Source: Halalkalicoccus paucihalophilus
GTDB lineage: Archaea; Halobacteriota; Halobacteria; Halobacteriales; Halalkalicoccaceae
Length of the DNA stretch: 64,000 bases
Reading direction: 5' to 3'
Assembly (NCBI RefSeq): GCF_001593955.1
Contig: NZ_LTAZ01000005.1
Coordinates: 86,001-150,000 of the forward strand
Of the stretch, positions 14,959 to 23,098 are shown in pieces; the first letter of the stretch is position 1, and each line of letters opens with the position of its first letter. The notes beneath the pieces are model-generated. The model was not told the origin of the DNA, made no database searches, and saw only the letters and a program-made list of their open reading frames with translations. The translations under genes and the position numbers were made by a program.

Positions 14959-16109
14959 CGTGCTGCCTCCAGGATGGTCGTGATCACGCAGTTACCGAAG
15001 CCCCCGACGTTGCAGGCGATGCCCGTCTCGGCGTCGACCTGACGCGGCCCCGCCTCGCCGCGGACCTGCTGGTAGAGTTCGTAGATCTGTGCGACGCCGC
15101 TGGCTCCCAGCGGATGGCCTTTCGATTTCAGCCCGCCGGAGGTATTTACAGGTAAATCGCCGTCCCGGTCGGTGACGCCCTCCTCGACGGCCTTCCAGCC
15201 CTCGCCCTTCTCGAAGAAGCCCAGGTCCTCGCTCTGGAGGAATTCGAGGATGGTGAACATGTCGTGGAGTTCAGCCACGTCGATGTTCTCGGGCCCCATG
15301 TCGGCCATCTCGTAGGCGGTCTTCCCGCTTTCGACGACGCCGCCCATCACGGTGGGATCCTCGCGCTCGTGGACGACGTGGGTGTCGGTCGCGCCGCCGA
15401 CCCCGGCGATCACGGCGTAGTCATCGGTGTACTGCTCGGCGACGGATTCTGGACACATCAGCAGGGCCCCCGAGCCGTCGGTGATCGGACAGAAGTCATA
15501 GAGCCTGAGGGGATCGGCTACGATCGGCGATTCGAGGACCTCCTCCAGACTCACCTCCTTCTGGAACTGGGCATGGGGGTTGTCCACGCCGTTCTTGTGG
15601 TTCTTCACCGCGACCTTTCCGAGGCTCTCGCGGGGTGCGTCGTATTTGTCGAGGTAGTGGCGGGCGGTGAGCCCCGCAAAGGAGGGCAGGGTGACGCCTT
15701 GTTTGTATTCGTAGGGATGCGTGATCGATGCGATCACGTCGGTGGCCTCCGCGGTCGAGCGATGCGTCATCTTCTCGCCGCCGACGAGCATGGTCAGGTC
15801 GCTCACACCGCTTGCGACCGATTGCCAGGCGGCATAGGTGCCCGCCCCGCCCGACGAACTGGTCTGGTCGACCCGCTGGGTGTAGGCGGGCACCGCCCCG
15901 ATGTCGTGGGCGAGCATGTTCGGAACCCCCGTTTGGCCCTCGAACTCGCCGCTCGCCATGTTCGAGACGTAGAGGTGTTCGATCTCGCCCGGTTCGATCC
16001 CCCCGTCGTCGAGACAGTCGAGTGCGGCCTCCACGAGGAGGTCGCGGAGCCACCCCTCCCGTTTCCCGAACTGGGTCATCGATGCGCCGATGATCGCTAC
16101 GCGGTCCAT
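14955..16109 (-). CDS. Thiolase-superfamily protein with the nucleophilic Cys replaced by Ser
   Basis: This 384-residue SCP2-type thiolase homologue starts DRVAIIGASMTQFGKREGW and ends CNVGGFGNCVITTILEAAR. The catalytic His motif is intact (NTSGGLKSKGHPLGASG) and so is the C-terminal CNVGG loop. At the position of the usual nucleophile (A-C-A-S-G) it reads QTSSSGGAG, so Ser replaces Cys. It may therefore not be a conventional thiolase. With the adjacent OB-fold partner it resembles the Ltp2-ChsH2 side-chain aldolase, or a thiolase/HMG-CoA synthase scaffold unit. The gene is translationally coupled to that partner by a 4-nt overlap. Confidence 0.85.
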   Translation of the reverse strand: MDRVAIIGASMTQFGKREGWLRDLLVEAALDCLDDGGIEPGEIEHLYVSNMASGEFEGQTGVPNMLAHDIGAVPAYTQRVDQTSSSGGAGTYAAWQSVASGVSDLTMLVGGEKMTHRSTAEATDVIASITHPYEYKQGVTLPSFAGLTARHYLDKYDAPRESLGKVAVKNHKNGVDNPHAQFQKEVSLEEVLESPIVADPLRLYDFCPITDGSGALLMCPESVAEQYTDDYAVIAGVGGATDTHVVHEREDPTVMGGVVESGKTAYEMADMGPENIDVAELHDMFTILEFLQSEDLGFFEKGEGWKAVEEGVTDRDGDLPVNTSGGLKSKGHPLGASGVAQIYELYQQVRGEAGPRQVDAETGIACNVGGFGNCVITTILEAAR

Positions 16110-16304
16110 ACCGATTGCTCACACGGGGGGACTATATCTGCTATGTTATGGCATCGACCGGTCGCCGCGGGTTCGGACCGACCCGAACGCACCGATCACC
16201 ATCGATCAACCGAGCAGATATCAGAATATACCCCGATAGCGGTTCCCAGTCGTCGGGAACTACCCCGACCGTTCACTGGGTCGATACGACCCGAACGCGC
16301 CGGG

Positions 16305-17048
16305 TTAGAGGTCCATGCCGCCGTTGACGTCGAGCACCTCCCCGGTGATATAGGAGGCCTTGGGGCTCGCGACGAACGCGACGGTACAGGCGATCTCCTC
16401 GATGGTGGCAAAGCGCCCGAGGGGGATCTCCGATTGGATCCGCTCGCGGACCCGCTGTGGGATCCCCTCTACCATCTCCGTCTCGGTGAAACCGGGGGCG
16501 ACGCAGTTGGCCGTCGAACCGCTGTCGGCGAGTTCGAGCGCCAGCGTCCGGGTGAACCCGAACATCCCGCTTTTGGCGGCGGCGTAGTTCGCCTGTCCGA
16601 GGTTGCCCTGTTTACCGACGATCGACGAGATGTTGATCAGCCGTCCCTCCTCGGCGGCGGCGATGTCGTCGAAGAACTCCTTCGTACAGACGAACGCGCC
16701 CGTCAGATCCACCTCGATGACGCGGTCCCACTCGGCGCGCGTCATCTCGGAAAACAGCGTATCGACGTTGATCCCGGCGTTGTTGATGAGGATCTCGACC
16801 GGCCCGAAGGCATCGGTGATCTCCTCGTGCATCGCCGCGACCTCCGCCTCATCGGTGACATCGGCTTGGGTCGCCATCGCCGACCCGCCCGCCGCGTTGA
16901 TGGTGTCGACGACCTCATCGGCTGCGCCCGCCGAGGCCCGATAGTTGATGGCGACGTTCGCCCCCTCGTCAGCGAGTTGCTCTGCGATCCCACGACCGAT
17001 ACCCCGTGATGAGCCTGTGATCAGGCAGGTTCGATTGTCGAGTTTCAT
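16305..17048 (-). CDS. phaB: Acetoacetyl-CoA / 3-oxoacyl reductase (PhaB/FabG-type SDR)
   Basis: This 247-residue short-chain dehydrogenase has TGSSRGIGRGIAE (NADP-binding GxxxGxG), NNAGIN, and the active-site series ISSIVG ... NYAAAK (Ser-Tyr-Lys). It ends ITGEVLDVNGGMDL as in FabG/PhaB enzymes. Next to phaRPEC it would make (R)-3-hydroxybutyryl-CoA, the monomer for polyhydroxyalkanoate synthesis, using NADPH. It follows phaC on the same strand after 90 bp, so it may be read from the same operon or its own promoter. Confidence 0.88.
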   Translation of the reverse strand: MKLDNRTCLITGSSRGIGRGIAEQLADEGANVAINYRASAGAADEVVDTINAAGGSAMATQADVTDEAEVAAMHEEITDAFGPVEILINNAGINVDTLFSEMTRAEWDRVIEVDLTGAFVCTKEFFDDIAAAEEGRLINISSIVGKQGNLGQANYAAAKSGMFGFTRTLALELADSGSTANCVAPGFTETEMVEGIPQRVRERIQSEIPLGRFATIEEIACTVAFVASPKASYITGEVLDVNGGMDL

Positions 17049-17138
17049 AGTGAATCCGGAGTCGGGCGCTCCGCTCCGAGTGAGCTATGCTACCGTGCCC
17101 TCCTAAATGTTGTCCCGATAAGAGGACGGATCGGGGCG

Positions 17139-18548
17139 CTATCGGTCGCTCGCGGTCTCGACCCAGTCACGGACCCGTTCGGTCGAGAGGTCGGTGCGTT
17201 CGGCGATATCGGCCGGATCCGCCGCCGCGAGGTCGTCGATCGTCTCGATGCCCGCCTCCCGGAGCCGCTGTGCATACGAGGGACCGATCCCCGAGACAGC
17301 CTCCAACCCCTCCTCGTCTCGTGTGTCGGCATCCGAGTCGTCCGTCTCGGCCGTCCGGTCCTCGTCGACGCCGGTCTCGTAGCCCGCGACGTCCTCCGCG
17401 AGGGCGGCATCCGGCTCGTCGGGTTCCGTGATCGCCTCGGCGTCGGGCTCCTCGTCCTCGGTCCCCGAGCGTTCCGCGTACCACTCACAGACGCTCGGCC
17501 AGAGTTCGGCGTGGGACCGTGACGACACCGAGAGACCGATGTGGCCCGTCGGGAACTCCATGAACTCCGTGTCGTCGCTCGCGACCAGTTCGTTGAACGG
17601 TTCGGAGGCCTCCGGCGGGATCAGGTGGTCGTACTCGCCGACGATCTGCAGGATCGGCATGTCGACCTTCGAGAGATCGACGTGTTTCTCGCCGAGATAC
17701 AGCTCGTTTTCGGCCAGTTTGTTGTCCTGATAGATGTCGGTGAGGAACTGTTCGTAGGTCTTGCCCGCAACGTCGATCCCGTCGCCGATCCAGCGCTCCA
17801 TACGCGCGAAGTTCTCGACGAACTCCTCGTCCTCGATGTTGTCGTAGAGCTGGACGTACTTCGTGAGGAAGTTCTGGACGGGGTCCATAACCGCAAAGCC
17901 GATGTCGAGGAAGTCCGCGGGGACGTTCCCGAAGGCGTCGGTCACCGCCTCGGGCGAGTAGTACTCCTCGTCGCCCCACTGTTCGAGCACGCCGCCGGTT
18001 CCCGTAAAGCAGAGACCGGCGGCCATCAGTCCCAGATTTCTGACCTTCTCCGGGTGGAGCGCGGCGTACATGACGCTCATCGTTCCGCCCATGCAGTACC
18101 CGAGGACGTTGATCGAGTCCTGCTCGGAGCGCTCTCGGACCACGTCGACGCAGTTGTCGACGTAGCGATCGACGTAGTCCTCGAGCGTGAGGGTCGCATC
18201 CATCGTCGAGGGCTCGTTCCAGTCGATCATGTAGACGTCGAAGCCGTTCTCCAGCAGCGTGCGGATGACGCTACGGTCGGGCTGCAGGTCGAGGATGTAC
18301 GGCTTGTTGATCAGCGCGTAGACGATGAGGATGGGGACGTCGTGCTGTTCGTCGGTCTGGGACTCGTAATGCAGCAGTTCGAGCTTGTTCTCCTCGTAGA
18401 CGACCTCGCTCGGGGTCTGGCCCACCTCGACTTCGGCCATCCGTTCGAGCTGTTCGGGCGACTCGACGCTCTTTTCGATGGTTTCGCTCGACCGTTCCCA
18501 GTTCTGACGGTACAGATCGAACCCCAGCGTGAAGGGATTCGAGGTCAT
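17139..18548 (-). CDS. phaC: Class III polyhydroxyalkanoate synthase catalytic subunit with helix-hairpin-helix tail
   Basis: This 469-residue PhaC has the lipase-like box GYCMGGT with nucleophile Cys152, Asp307 in [10 protein letters not shown] and His336 in PTGHIGLS, the PHA synthase triad. It polymerises (R)-3-hydroxyacyl-CoA on PHA granules together with PhaE. Beyond about residue 362 an acidic linker leads to a helix-hairpin-helix domain (about 415-469, [18 protein letters not shown]), not found in bacterial class III PhaC. Its ATG overlaps the phaE stop (ATGA). Confidence 0.93.
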   Translation of the reverse strand: MTSNPFTLGFDLYRQNWERSSETIEKSVESPEQLERMAEVEVGQTPSEVVYEENKLELLHYESQTDEQHDVPILIVYALINKPYILDLQPDRSVIRTLLENGFDVYMIDWNEPSTMDATLTLEDYVDRYVDNCVDVVRERSEQDSINVLGYCMGGTMSVMYAALHPEKVRNLGLMAAGLCFTGTGGVLEQWGDEEYYSPEAVTDAFGNVPADFLDIGFAVMDPVQNFLTKYVQLYDNIEDEEFVENFARMERWIGDGIDVAGKTYEQFLTDIYQDNKLAENELYLGEKHVDLSKVDMPILQIVGEYDHLIPPEASEPFNELVASDDTEFMEFPTGHIGLSVSSRSHAELWPSVCEWYAERSGTEDEEPDAEAITEPDEPDAALAEDVAGYETGVDEDRTAETDDSDADTRDEEGLEAVSGIGPSYAQRLREAGIETIDDLAAADPADIAERTDLSTERVRDWVETASDR

Positions 18549-19114
18549 TCCTCGTCCCCGGACTCGCCTTCGAGGTGCTCGATGACGGTGTCGAGCTTGT
18601 TCTCGACGGCGTGCTGGCGGCGTTCGAGTTCGATCAGACGCTCACCGACCTCTTGGACGTCGTTCTTCGTCGCGAATCCGAGGTTATGCAGCGTCTCGTC
18701 GGCCATCTCGTCGACCTCCTGACGGTAGTCGAGGGCCTCCTCGACGGTCTTACCGGTCACCGCGGCGAAGGCCGTCGTGTCGGTGACGTCCTTGAACGCC
18801 TCGTTGGCGGCGTTGAGCCAGATGTCGCGGAACTCCTCGGGGCGGACCTCCTCGCCGGAGACGAGGTCCATCGAGCGCTCGTACGCCCGTTGCGAAGCGT
18901 CCATCCACGTCGCATACGCGTTCGCGTAGCCCTCAGCGCCCTCCTCGAACTGCTGGGGATCGGTCGTCTCCTCGACGGCGTCGACCCACGATTCGACGAA
19001 CGAGGCCTGGGCCTCGACGTTCTGTTCGAGCGCTTGGGCGAACTGCTCGTTCATCGTCTGCATGAATTCGTTCCACTGTTCGGGGTCTGCCATCGGTGAG
19101 TTCATCTCTGCCAT
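18545..19114 (-). CDS. phaE: Class III PHA synthase subunit PhaE
   Basis: This 189-residue helical acidic protein ([21 protein letters not shown], then [21 protein letters not shown]) contains the haloarchaeal PhaE region with [17 protein letters not shown] and a C-terminal coiled coil ([22 protein letters not shown]). PhaE has no catalytic residues but is required for PhaC activity in class III synthases. The ATG at 19114 follows phaP by 41 bp. The stop overlaps the phaC start, indicating coupled synthesis of a fixed ratio. Confidence 0.9.
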   Translation of the reverse strand: MAEMNSPMADPEQWNEFMQTMNEQFAQALEQNVEAQASFVESWVDAVEETTDPQQFEEGAEGYANAYATWMDASQRAYERSMDLVSGEEVRPEEFRDIWLNAANEAFKDVTDTTAFAAVTGKTVEEALDYRQEVDEMADETLHNLGFATKNDVQEVGERLIELERRQHAVENKLDTVIEHLEGESGDEE

Positions 19115-19155
19115 AGGTATAGTATCGGGGGTCGCTCTCAAAAAGGTGTGTTCGC

Positions 19156-19620
19156 TTACTGCTCGACCGCGTCCTCGGCGGACTCGATCGCGATCTCGGT
19201 CTGCTCTTCGGCCTGCTGGCTGGCCTCGACGGCCATCTCGGTCGAGTCGTCGGCCATCGATTCGAGCTGCTCGACGAACTGCTCGTAGGCCGCGGCGTTC
19301 TCCTCCGAGAGCTGCTCGACGGTGTCCCACGACTGCTCGTGGAGGTCGAGGAGGACGGCGAACTGCTCGTCGACGGCCTCGTGGATCTCCTGAACGCCAG
19401 CCTCGCCGCCGGCGTCCTCGATCGCCTCGAAGTAGGCGTCGACCGCGCGCTGGGTCGCCTCGACGCCCCGGCGCTGGGTCGACTCCTGGGTGTCGAAGGT
19501 GCCACGGAACGTCTCGAAGGCGTCGTGTTGGAACTTCAGGCTCTGTTTGAACAGCTCGTTGCTCTGGTTGATCATCGTGCGCTGTGCGTCGAACATCGGG
19601 GTCATGAGTGTGTCAGTCAT
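19156..19620 (-). CDS. phaP: PHA granule-associated phasin
   Basis: This 154-residue, fully helical, strongly acidic protein (NQSNELFKQSLKFQHDAFETF, then AVDEQFAVLLDLHEQSWDTVEQL) matches the haloarchaeal phasin type. It is predicted to coat PHA granules, controlling granule size. Its start overlaps the end of phaR by 8 nt. A 41-bp AT-rich spacer with a TATA-like stretch separates it from phaE. This gives the order phaR-phaP-phaE-phaC known from Haloferax mediterranei. Confidence 0.88.
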   Translation of the reverse strand: MTDTLMTPMFDAQRTMINQSNELFKQSLKFQHDAFETFRGTFDTQESTQRRGVEATQRAVDAYFEAIEDAGGEAGVQEIHEAVDEQFAVLLDLHEQSWDTVEQLSEENAAAYEQFVEQLESMADDSTEMAVEASQQAEEQTEIAIESAEDAVEQ

Positions 19621-19942
19621 CGTTGGTCTCCGTATCGGTGTTGAGGGGGATGACGATCGTCTGAACGATGTCGCCCTCGTCGATTCCGAGCGCCTCTCGT
19701 TCCGCGTCGGGAATACTGATTCGGCCGCCGCTCTGGACGCGCGTTTTGAACGCCGCCGCCCCCATGCTCATCGCCGAGAGCTGGGACAGCCCGCCCATTC
19801 GCTGTGTGCCAGTGGGGCTCATCCCCGACATCCACTGTGCGAACAACTTCCGCTGCTGTTCGACAGCCTCCTCGCTGGCCTCCTGCATCTGGCCTGCGAA
19901 CATCGCAGGTGGCCACCACGTATCGTCGGCGTCGTTCGTCAT
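19613..19942 (-). CDS. phaR: AbrB-fold regulator PhaR of the PHA operon
   Basis: The C-terminal half of this 109-residue protein is an AbrB/SpoVT swapped-hairpin DNA-binding domain (RVQSGGRISIPDAEREALGIDEGDIVQTIVI). The N-terminal half (PPAMFAGQMQEASEEAVEQQRKLFAQWMSGM) is helical and probably binds the granule. This matches PhaR of Haloferax mediterranei, which represses phaRP and also binds PHA granules. It is the first gene of phaRPEC. A leaderless promoter (CACTTAT, about 19970-19976) and an inverted repeat lie just upstream. Confidence 0.9.
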   Translation of the reverse strand: MTNDADDTWWPPAMFAGQMQEASEEAVEQQRKLFAQWMSGMSPTGTQRMGGLSQLSAMSMGAAAFKTRVQSGGRISIPDAEREALGIDEGDIVQTIVIPLNTDTETNDD

Positions 19943-19986
19943 CTACCCGAACCCACGCCCCCTATCGGCATAAGTGTTACCCTCAG

Positions 19987-20003
19987 AAACCACTGAATGG
20001 TTT
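19987..20003. promoter_or_regulatory. Inverted repeat next to the phaR promoter (candidate PhaR operator)
   Basis: AAACCA-ctgaa-TGGTTT forms a perfect 6-bp inverted repeat. It lies just upstream of the BRE/TATA region of phaR on the minus strand, about 10 bp from the TATA-like CACTTAT. AbrB-type dimers bind such sites. Autoregulation by PhaR is inferred from the known behaviour in Haloferax mediterranei. Confidence 0.45.
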
Positions 20004-20045
20004 TCAATGGTAGATGAAGGCTAAATCGAGTTCGGCCGTCGTATA

Positions 20046-20061
20046 TTTAGGAAAGCCTAAA
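20046..20061. promoter_or_regulatory. DtxR/IdeR-like operator TTTAGG-N4-CCTAAA
   Basis: A perfect 6-bp inverted repeat with a 4-bp spacer overlaps the 3' side of the TATA element GTATATTTA (20041-20049). Its core, TTAGG-N4-CCTAA, is the same as at 11790-11803. It lies upstream of the ABC ATPase gene and would block its transcription when metal is bound. Confidence 0.65.
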
Positions 20062-20120
20062 TCCCCCCCTGATGAACACGCCCCTACGAGTCGACCGTGG
20101 TTTCGAACCGACGGAGAGGG

Positions 20121-20234
20121 ATGGCGAACGCCGACGACGGGGCGTCGCAGGCGGGAGTAGCCCCGCCCGCGATCCCCGCTCTCGGACGGTCGAGGACCGT
20201 TTCATCGCGTCAGGAGGACTACAATGGCTGTTAG
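20121..20234 (+). other. Short ORF overlapping the ABC ATPase start; possible remnant of an upstream operon gene
   Basis: From the ATG at 20121 a 37-codon ORF (MANADDGASQAGVAPPAIPA...) ends at a TAG inside the ABC ATPase gene. The ATPase start has a good Shine-Dalgarno sequence (AGGAGGACTACA before the ATG at 20224). That is usual for internal genes, whereas first genes here are leaderless. This may be what remains of a deleted binding-protein or permease gene. It may equally be a leader peptide or non-coding. Confidence 0.25.
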
Positions 20235-21384
20235 AAACGACCAATCAGAACGGAGCAACGCGGGGACGGACGGGGATCAGATCACCGACGACCGCGTATC
20301 GGGGTCGGCGGAGGCCGCCGTCCTCGAGATCGACGGGGTCACGAAACGATTCGGTGCCGAGTGTGCCGTCAACGACCTCTCGCTTTCGGTTCGGGAGGGC
20401 GAACTGTTGACCCTGCTCGGACCATCGGGCTGCGGGAAGACGACGACCCTTCGATTGATCGCCGGCCTCGAACGACCCGACGACGGCGAGGTCAGAGTCG
20501 ACGGCGAGCGGGTCGCCGCCGCCGAAGACGGGACCTTCGTCCCGCCCGAGCGCCGCGACGTCGGCGTCGTGTTCCAGGACTTCGCGCTGTTTCCCCACCT
20601 GAGTGCGGCCGAGAACGTCGCGTTCGGACTCGATGACTGGGACGCGGAGGCTCGCGAGGCCCACGTCGACGAACTCCTCGAACTCGTGGGACTGACTGAT
20701 CACGCCGACAGCAAGCCGAACGAACTCTCCGGTGGGCAACAACAGCGCATCGCGCTCGCGCGTTCGCTCGCGCCCGAACCCGATATCCTGCTGCTCGACG
20801 AACCGTTCTCGAACCTCGACGTGGACCTCCGGGTCGAGATGCGCGAGGAGGTCCGGCGGATCCTGACGGAGGCGGGCGTCACGGGGATTTCGGTCACGCA
20901 CGACCAGGAGGAGGCCATGTCGATCTCGGACCGCGTCGCCGTGATGCACGACGGGGCGCTGATGCAGGTCGGCGACCCGGCGGAGGTGTTCCAACACCCC
21001 CAGTCCCGGTTCGTCGCCGGTTTCCTCGGGCACGCGAGTTTCGTTCCGGGGTACGTCACGGACGACCTGGTCGAAACCTCCCTCGGGAACATCGGCCGGG
21101 ACCGGATCCACGGGCTCGCCCCCGAGTACGACCGAACGAGGATCGACGTGCTCGTTCGTCCGGACGACGTGCTCGTCAGGCCGGCCGACGGGGGCGAGGC
21201 CGACGGTCGCGTCACTTACCGGCGATACCTCGGCCCGACGGTGTTGTATCGGGTGGAACTCGAGGACGGGACTATCGTCGAGGCGATGCACAACCACGCT
21301 CAACGCGTCTCGCTCGATACACCCGTGACCGTGGAACTCGCGGCCACACACGACCTGTCGTGGTTCCCGACCGAGGATCACTAA
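20224..21384 (+). CDS. Iron(III)-type ABC transporter ATP-binding protein, without neighbouring permease
   Basis: This 386-residue CUT/FbpC-type ATPase has Walker A LLGPSGCGKTTTLR, Q-loop VFQDFALFPHLSA, signature NELSGGQQQRIALARS, Walker B ILLLDEPFSNLD and switch SVTHDQEEAM. A TOBE domain follows (VLVRPDDVLVRP ... GRVTYRRYLGPTVLYRV). The motif set fits ferric-iron or related importers. No binding protein or permease is adjacent, so it must work with subunits encoded elsewhere or be orphaned. An AGGAGG ribosome site precedes the ATG, and a TTAGG-type operator sits about 165 bp upstream. A sugar or spermidine role is less likely. Confidence 0.85.
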   Translation: MAVRNDQSERSNAGTDGDQITDDRVSGSAEAAVLEIDGVTKRFGAECAVNDLSLSVREGELLTLLGPSGCGKTTTLRLIAGLERPDDGEVRVDGERVAAAEDGTFVPPERRDVGVVFQDFALFPHLSAAENVAFGLDDWDAEAREAHVDELLELVGLTDHADSKPNELSGGQQQRIALARSLAPEPDILLLDEPFSNLDVDLRVEMREEVRRILTEAGVTGISVTHDQEEAMSISDRVAVMHDGALMQVGDPAEVFQHPQSRFVAGFLGHASFVPGYVTDDLVETSLGNIGRDRIHGLAPEYDRTRIDVLVRPDDVLVRPADGGEADGRVTYRRYLGPTVLYRVELEDGTIVEAMHNHAQRVSLDTPVTVELAATHDLSWFPTEDH

Positions 21385-21698
21385 TCGCGTTTCTGTCCCC
21401 AGAACCCGCCGTATTTCGTGACCTCGACGTCGCCCTCGACCCGAGTCTGACAGGCCAGTCTGAGCCCCGAATCGAGGTTGTGGGGCCACTTCGAGAGCCG
21501 TGAGCGTTCCTCCTCGCTCATCTCGCTTACGGGCCCCTCGACCTCGACCGCACAGGTTCCACAGACCGCCCGGCCGCCGCAGTTCGCGTAGTTCGCCGCC
21601 CCGTTGTGTGGCGAGAGCCCCACTTCGAGGAGAGCCTCCCGGAGTTCGTCACCCACCGTACACTCGATGCGCTCGCCCTGATACGTGATCGTGGGCAT
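21381..21698 (-). CDS. [2Fe-2S] ferredoxin
   Basis: This 105-residue plant-type ferredoxin has the cluster-binding Cys pattern ANCGGRAVCGTCAVEVEG, with a fourth Cys in LRLACQTRVEGDVEV. The C-terminus (TKYGGFWGQKRD) is basic for a haloarchaeal ferredoxin. It lacks the long acidic insertion of the main halobacterial ferredoxin, so it is an accessory electron carrier. The ATG at 21698 was preferred to 21707. It converges with the ABC ATPase, their ends overlapping by 4 bp. Confidence 0.9.
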   Translation of the reverse strand: MPTITYQGERIECTVGDELREALLEVGLSPHNGAANYANCGGRAVCGTCAVEVEGPVSEMSEEERSRLSKWPHNLDSGLRLACQTRVEGDVEVTKYGGFWGQKRD

Positions 21699-21782
21699 AG
21701 ATCTCATACGACACCGACCGACAAAACCGTTGGCACGCCGTCGATCGACGTGTTCGTATGGCTCGCCGCCGTCGGGACCGCT

Positions 21783-22835
21783 ATGCAGGCAGTCGTCCTC
21801 GAGTCACACGGCGAACCGCTCGAACTCACCGAGGTGCCGACACCCGATCCCGCTCCCGACGGCGTGGTCGTCGACGTCGAGGCCTGTGGGATCTGTCGCT
21901 CCGACTGGCACGCCTGGAAGGGCCACGGCGAGTGGGTCGACGACGTCCCACCGGAGGGACAGATCCTCGGCCACGAACCCGCAGGGGTCGTCGTCGAGGT
22001 CGGGGACCGGGTCCGCACGCTCGAAGCGGGCGATCGCGTCGCGGTCCCGTTCAGTCTCGGCGACGGCACCTGCTCGCGGTGTCGAAACGGCCACGGGAAC
22101 GTCTGTCCCAATGGAACGGCATTGGGGTTCGAACCCGCCGGACAGGGCGCGTTCGCTGACCGGGTCGCGGTGCCCCACGCCGACTACAACCTCACAGTCC
22201 TTCCCGAGGGACTCGACGCGACGACGATGGCCGCGCTCGGCTGTCGGTACATGACCGCCTACCACGGACTCGCCCACCGTGCGGACCTCACGCCCGGCGA
22301 CTGGGTCGCGGTCCACGGCTGTGGCGGGGTCGGACTGTCGGCGATCCAGATCGCCCGCGCGCTCGGTGCGCGCGTGCTCGCGGTCGACATCCGAGAGGAG
22401 GCTCTCGAGAAGGCGGCGGAACTCGGCGCGCAGGCGACGGTTCACGGCGACGGAGACGTCCCTAGGACCATCCGCGAGCGGACGAGTGGCGGGGCGGCGA
22501 TCTCGATCGACGCGCTCGGGATCGAAGAGACCTGTCGGAACTCCGTCGATTGTCTTGCGAGCCTCGGCCAGCACCTCCAGATGGGACTGACGACGGGGGC
22601 TGAACGCGGCGAGATCCCCCTTCCGACCGACTCGATGGTCGGCCGCGAGATCGATTTCCTCGGGTCGCGTGGCATGCCGCCGACCCGCTACGACGAACTC
22701 CTTCGATTCGTCGAGAGCGGCGCGATCGACCCCGCTGAACTCGTCACCCGGACGGTTCCGCTTCGGGAGGTTCCCGACCGAATCGCCGCGATGGACGAGT
22801 ACGATGCCGTCGGGATCGAGGTGTGTGAGCCCTGA
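21783..22835 (+). CDS. Zinc-dependent medium-chain alcohol dehydrogenase
   Basis: This 350-residue MDR dehydrogenase has the catalytic zinc Cys in EACGICRSDWHAW and the GHEPAG(V)VVEVG segment. The structural zinc loop is shortened and has only three Cys (GTCSRCRNGHGNVC). The NAD(P)-binding motif is VHGCGGVGLSAIQIA. The substrate is not clear; alcohols, polyols or aldehydes are possible. The ATG at 21783 starts the conserved domain. It diverges from the ferredoxin gene across 84 bp. Confidence 0.9.
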   Translation: MQAVVLESHGEPLELTEVPTPDPAPDGVVVDVEACGICRSDWHAWKGHGEWVDDVPPEGQILGHEPAGVVVEVGDRVRTLEAGDRVAVPFSLGDGTCSRCRNGHGNVCPNGTALGFEPAGQGAFADRVAVPHADYNLTVLPEGLDATTMAALGCRYMTAYHGLAHRADLTPGDWVAVHGCGGVGLSAIQIARALGARVLAVDIREEALEKAAELGAQATVHGDGDVPRTIRERTSGGAAISIDALGIEETCRNSVDCLASLGQHLQMGLTTGAERGEIPLPTDSMVGREIDFLGSRGMPPTRYDELLRFVESGAIDPAELVTRTVPLREVPDRIAAMDEYDAVGIEVCEP

Positions 22836-23098
22836 TTCGAACGGCAATTTGATATACCATAATAGAGTTTAATTGGTGTGTGGTAAATTAACATTGGTAT
22901 CAACCGCTGTAACTAGCCGTCTCCGATCGAAACGGTTCTACAGTCCCTCTCGCGGGCCACAGCGACTCAGGCTGCTCGGCCGCTGGTGTAATCGGTTCGG
23001 ATCGGTTCCCTCGATTGTCTCCGGGAGGATAGCGACTACACCGAAAGACGGAATACTCGAGAGGACGAATATAATTATTTGGAGTCCAAGACGACGCT
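22836..23098. other. AT-rich intergenic region before the HTH gene
   Basis: No ORF of note is visible. The first 70 bp are AT-rich (ATATACCATAATAGAG, TAAATTAACATT). A TATA-like GAATATAATTATTT at about 23063-23076 lies about 28 bp before the ATG at 23099 and probably drives that gene. Confidence 0.5.

Noticed and set aside
16134-16221. Distant 9-bp inverted repeat ATATCTGCT...AGCAGATAT
   Set aside because: One copy is the TATA region of the thiolase-like gene; the other has no gene downstream in its orientation, so no regulatory call is made.
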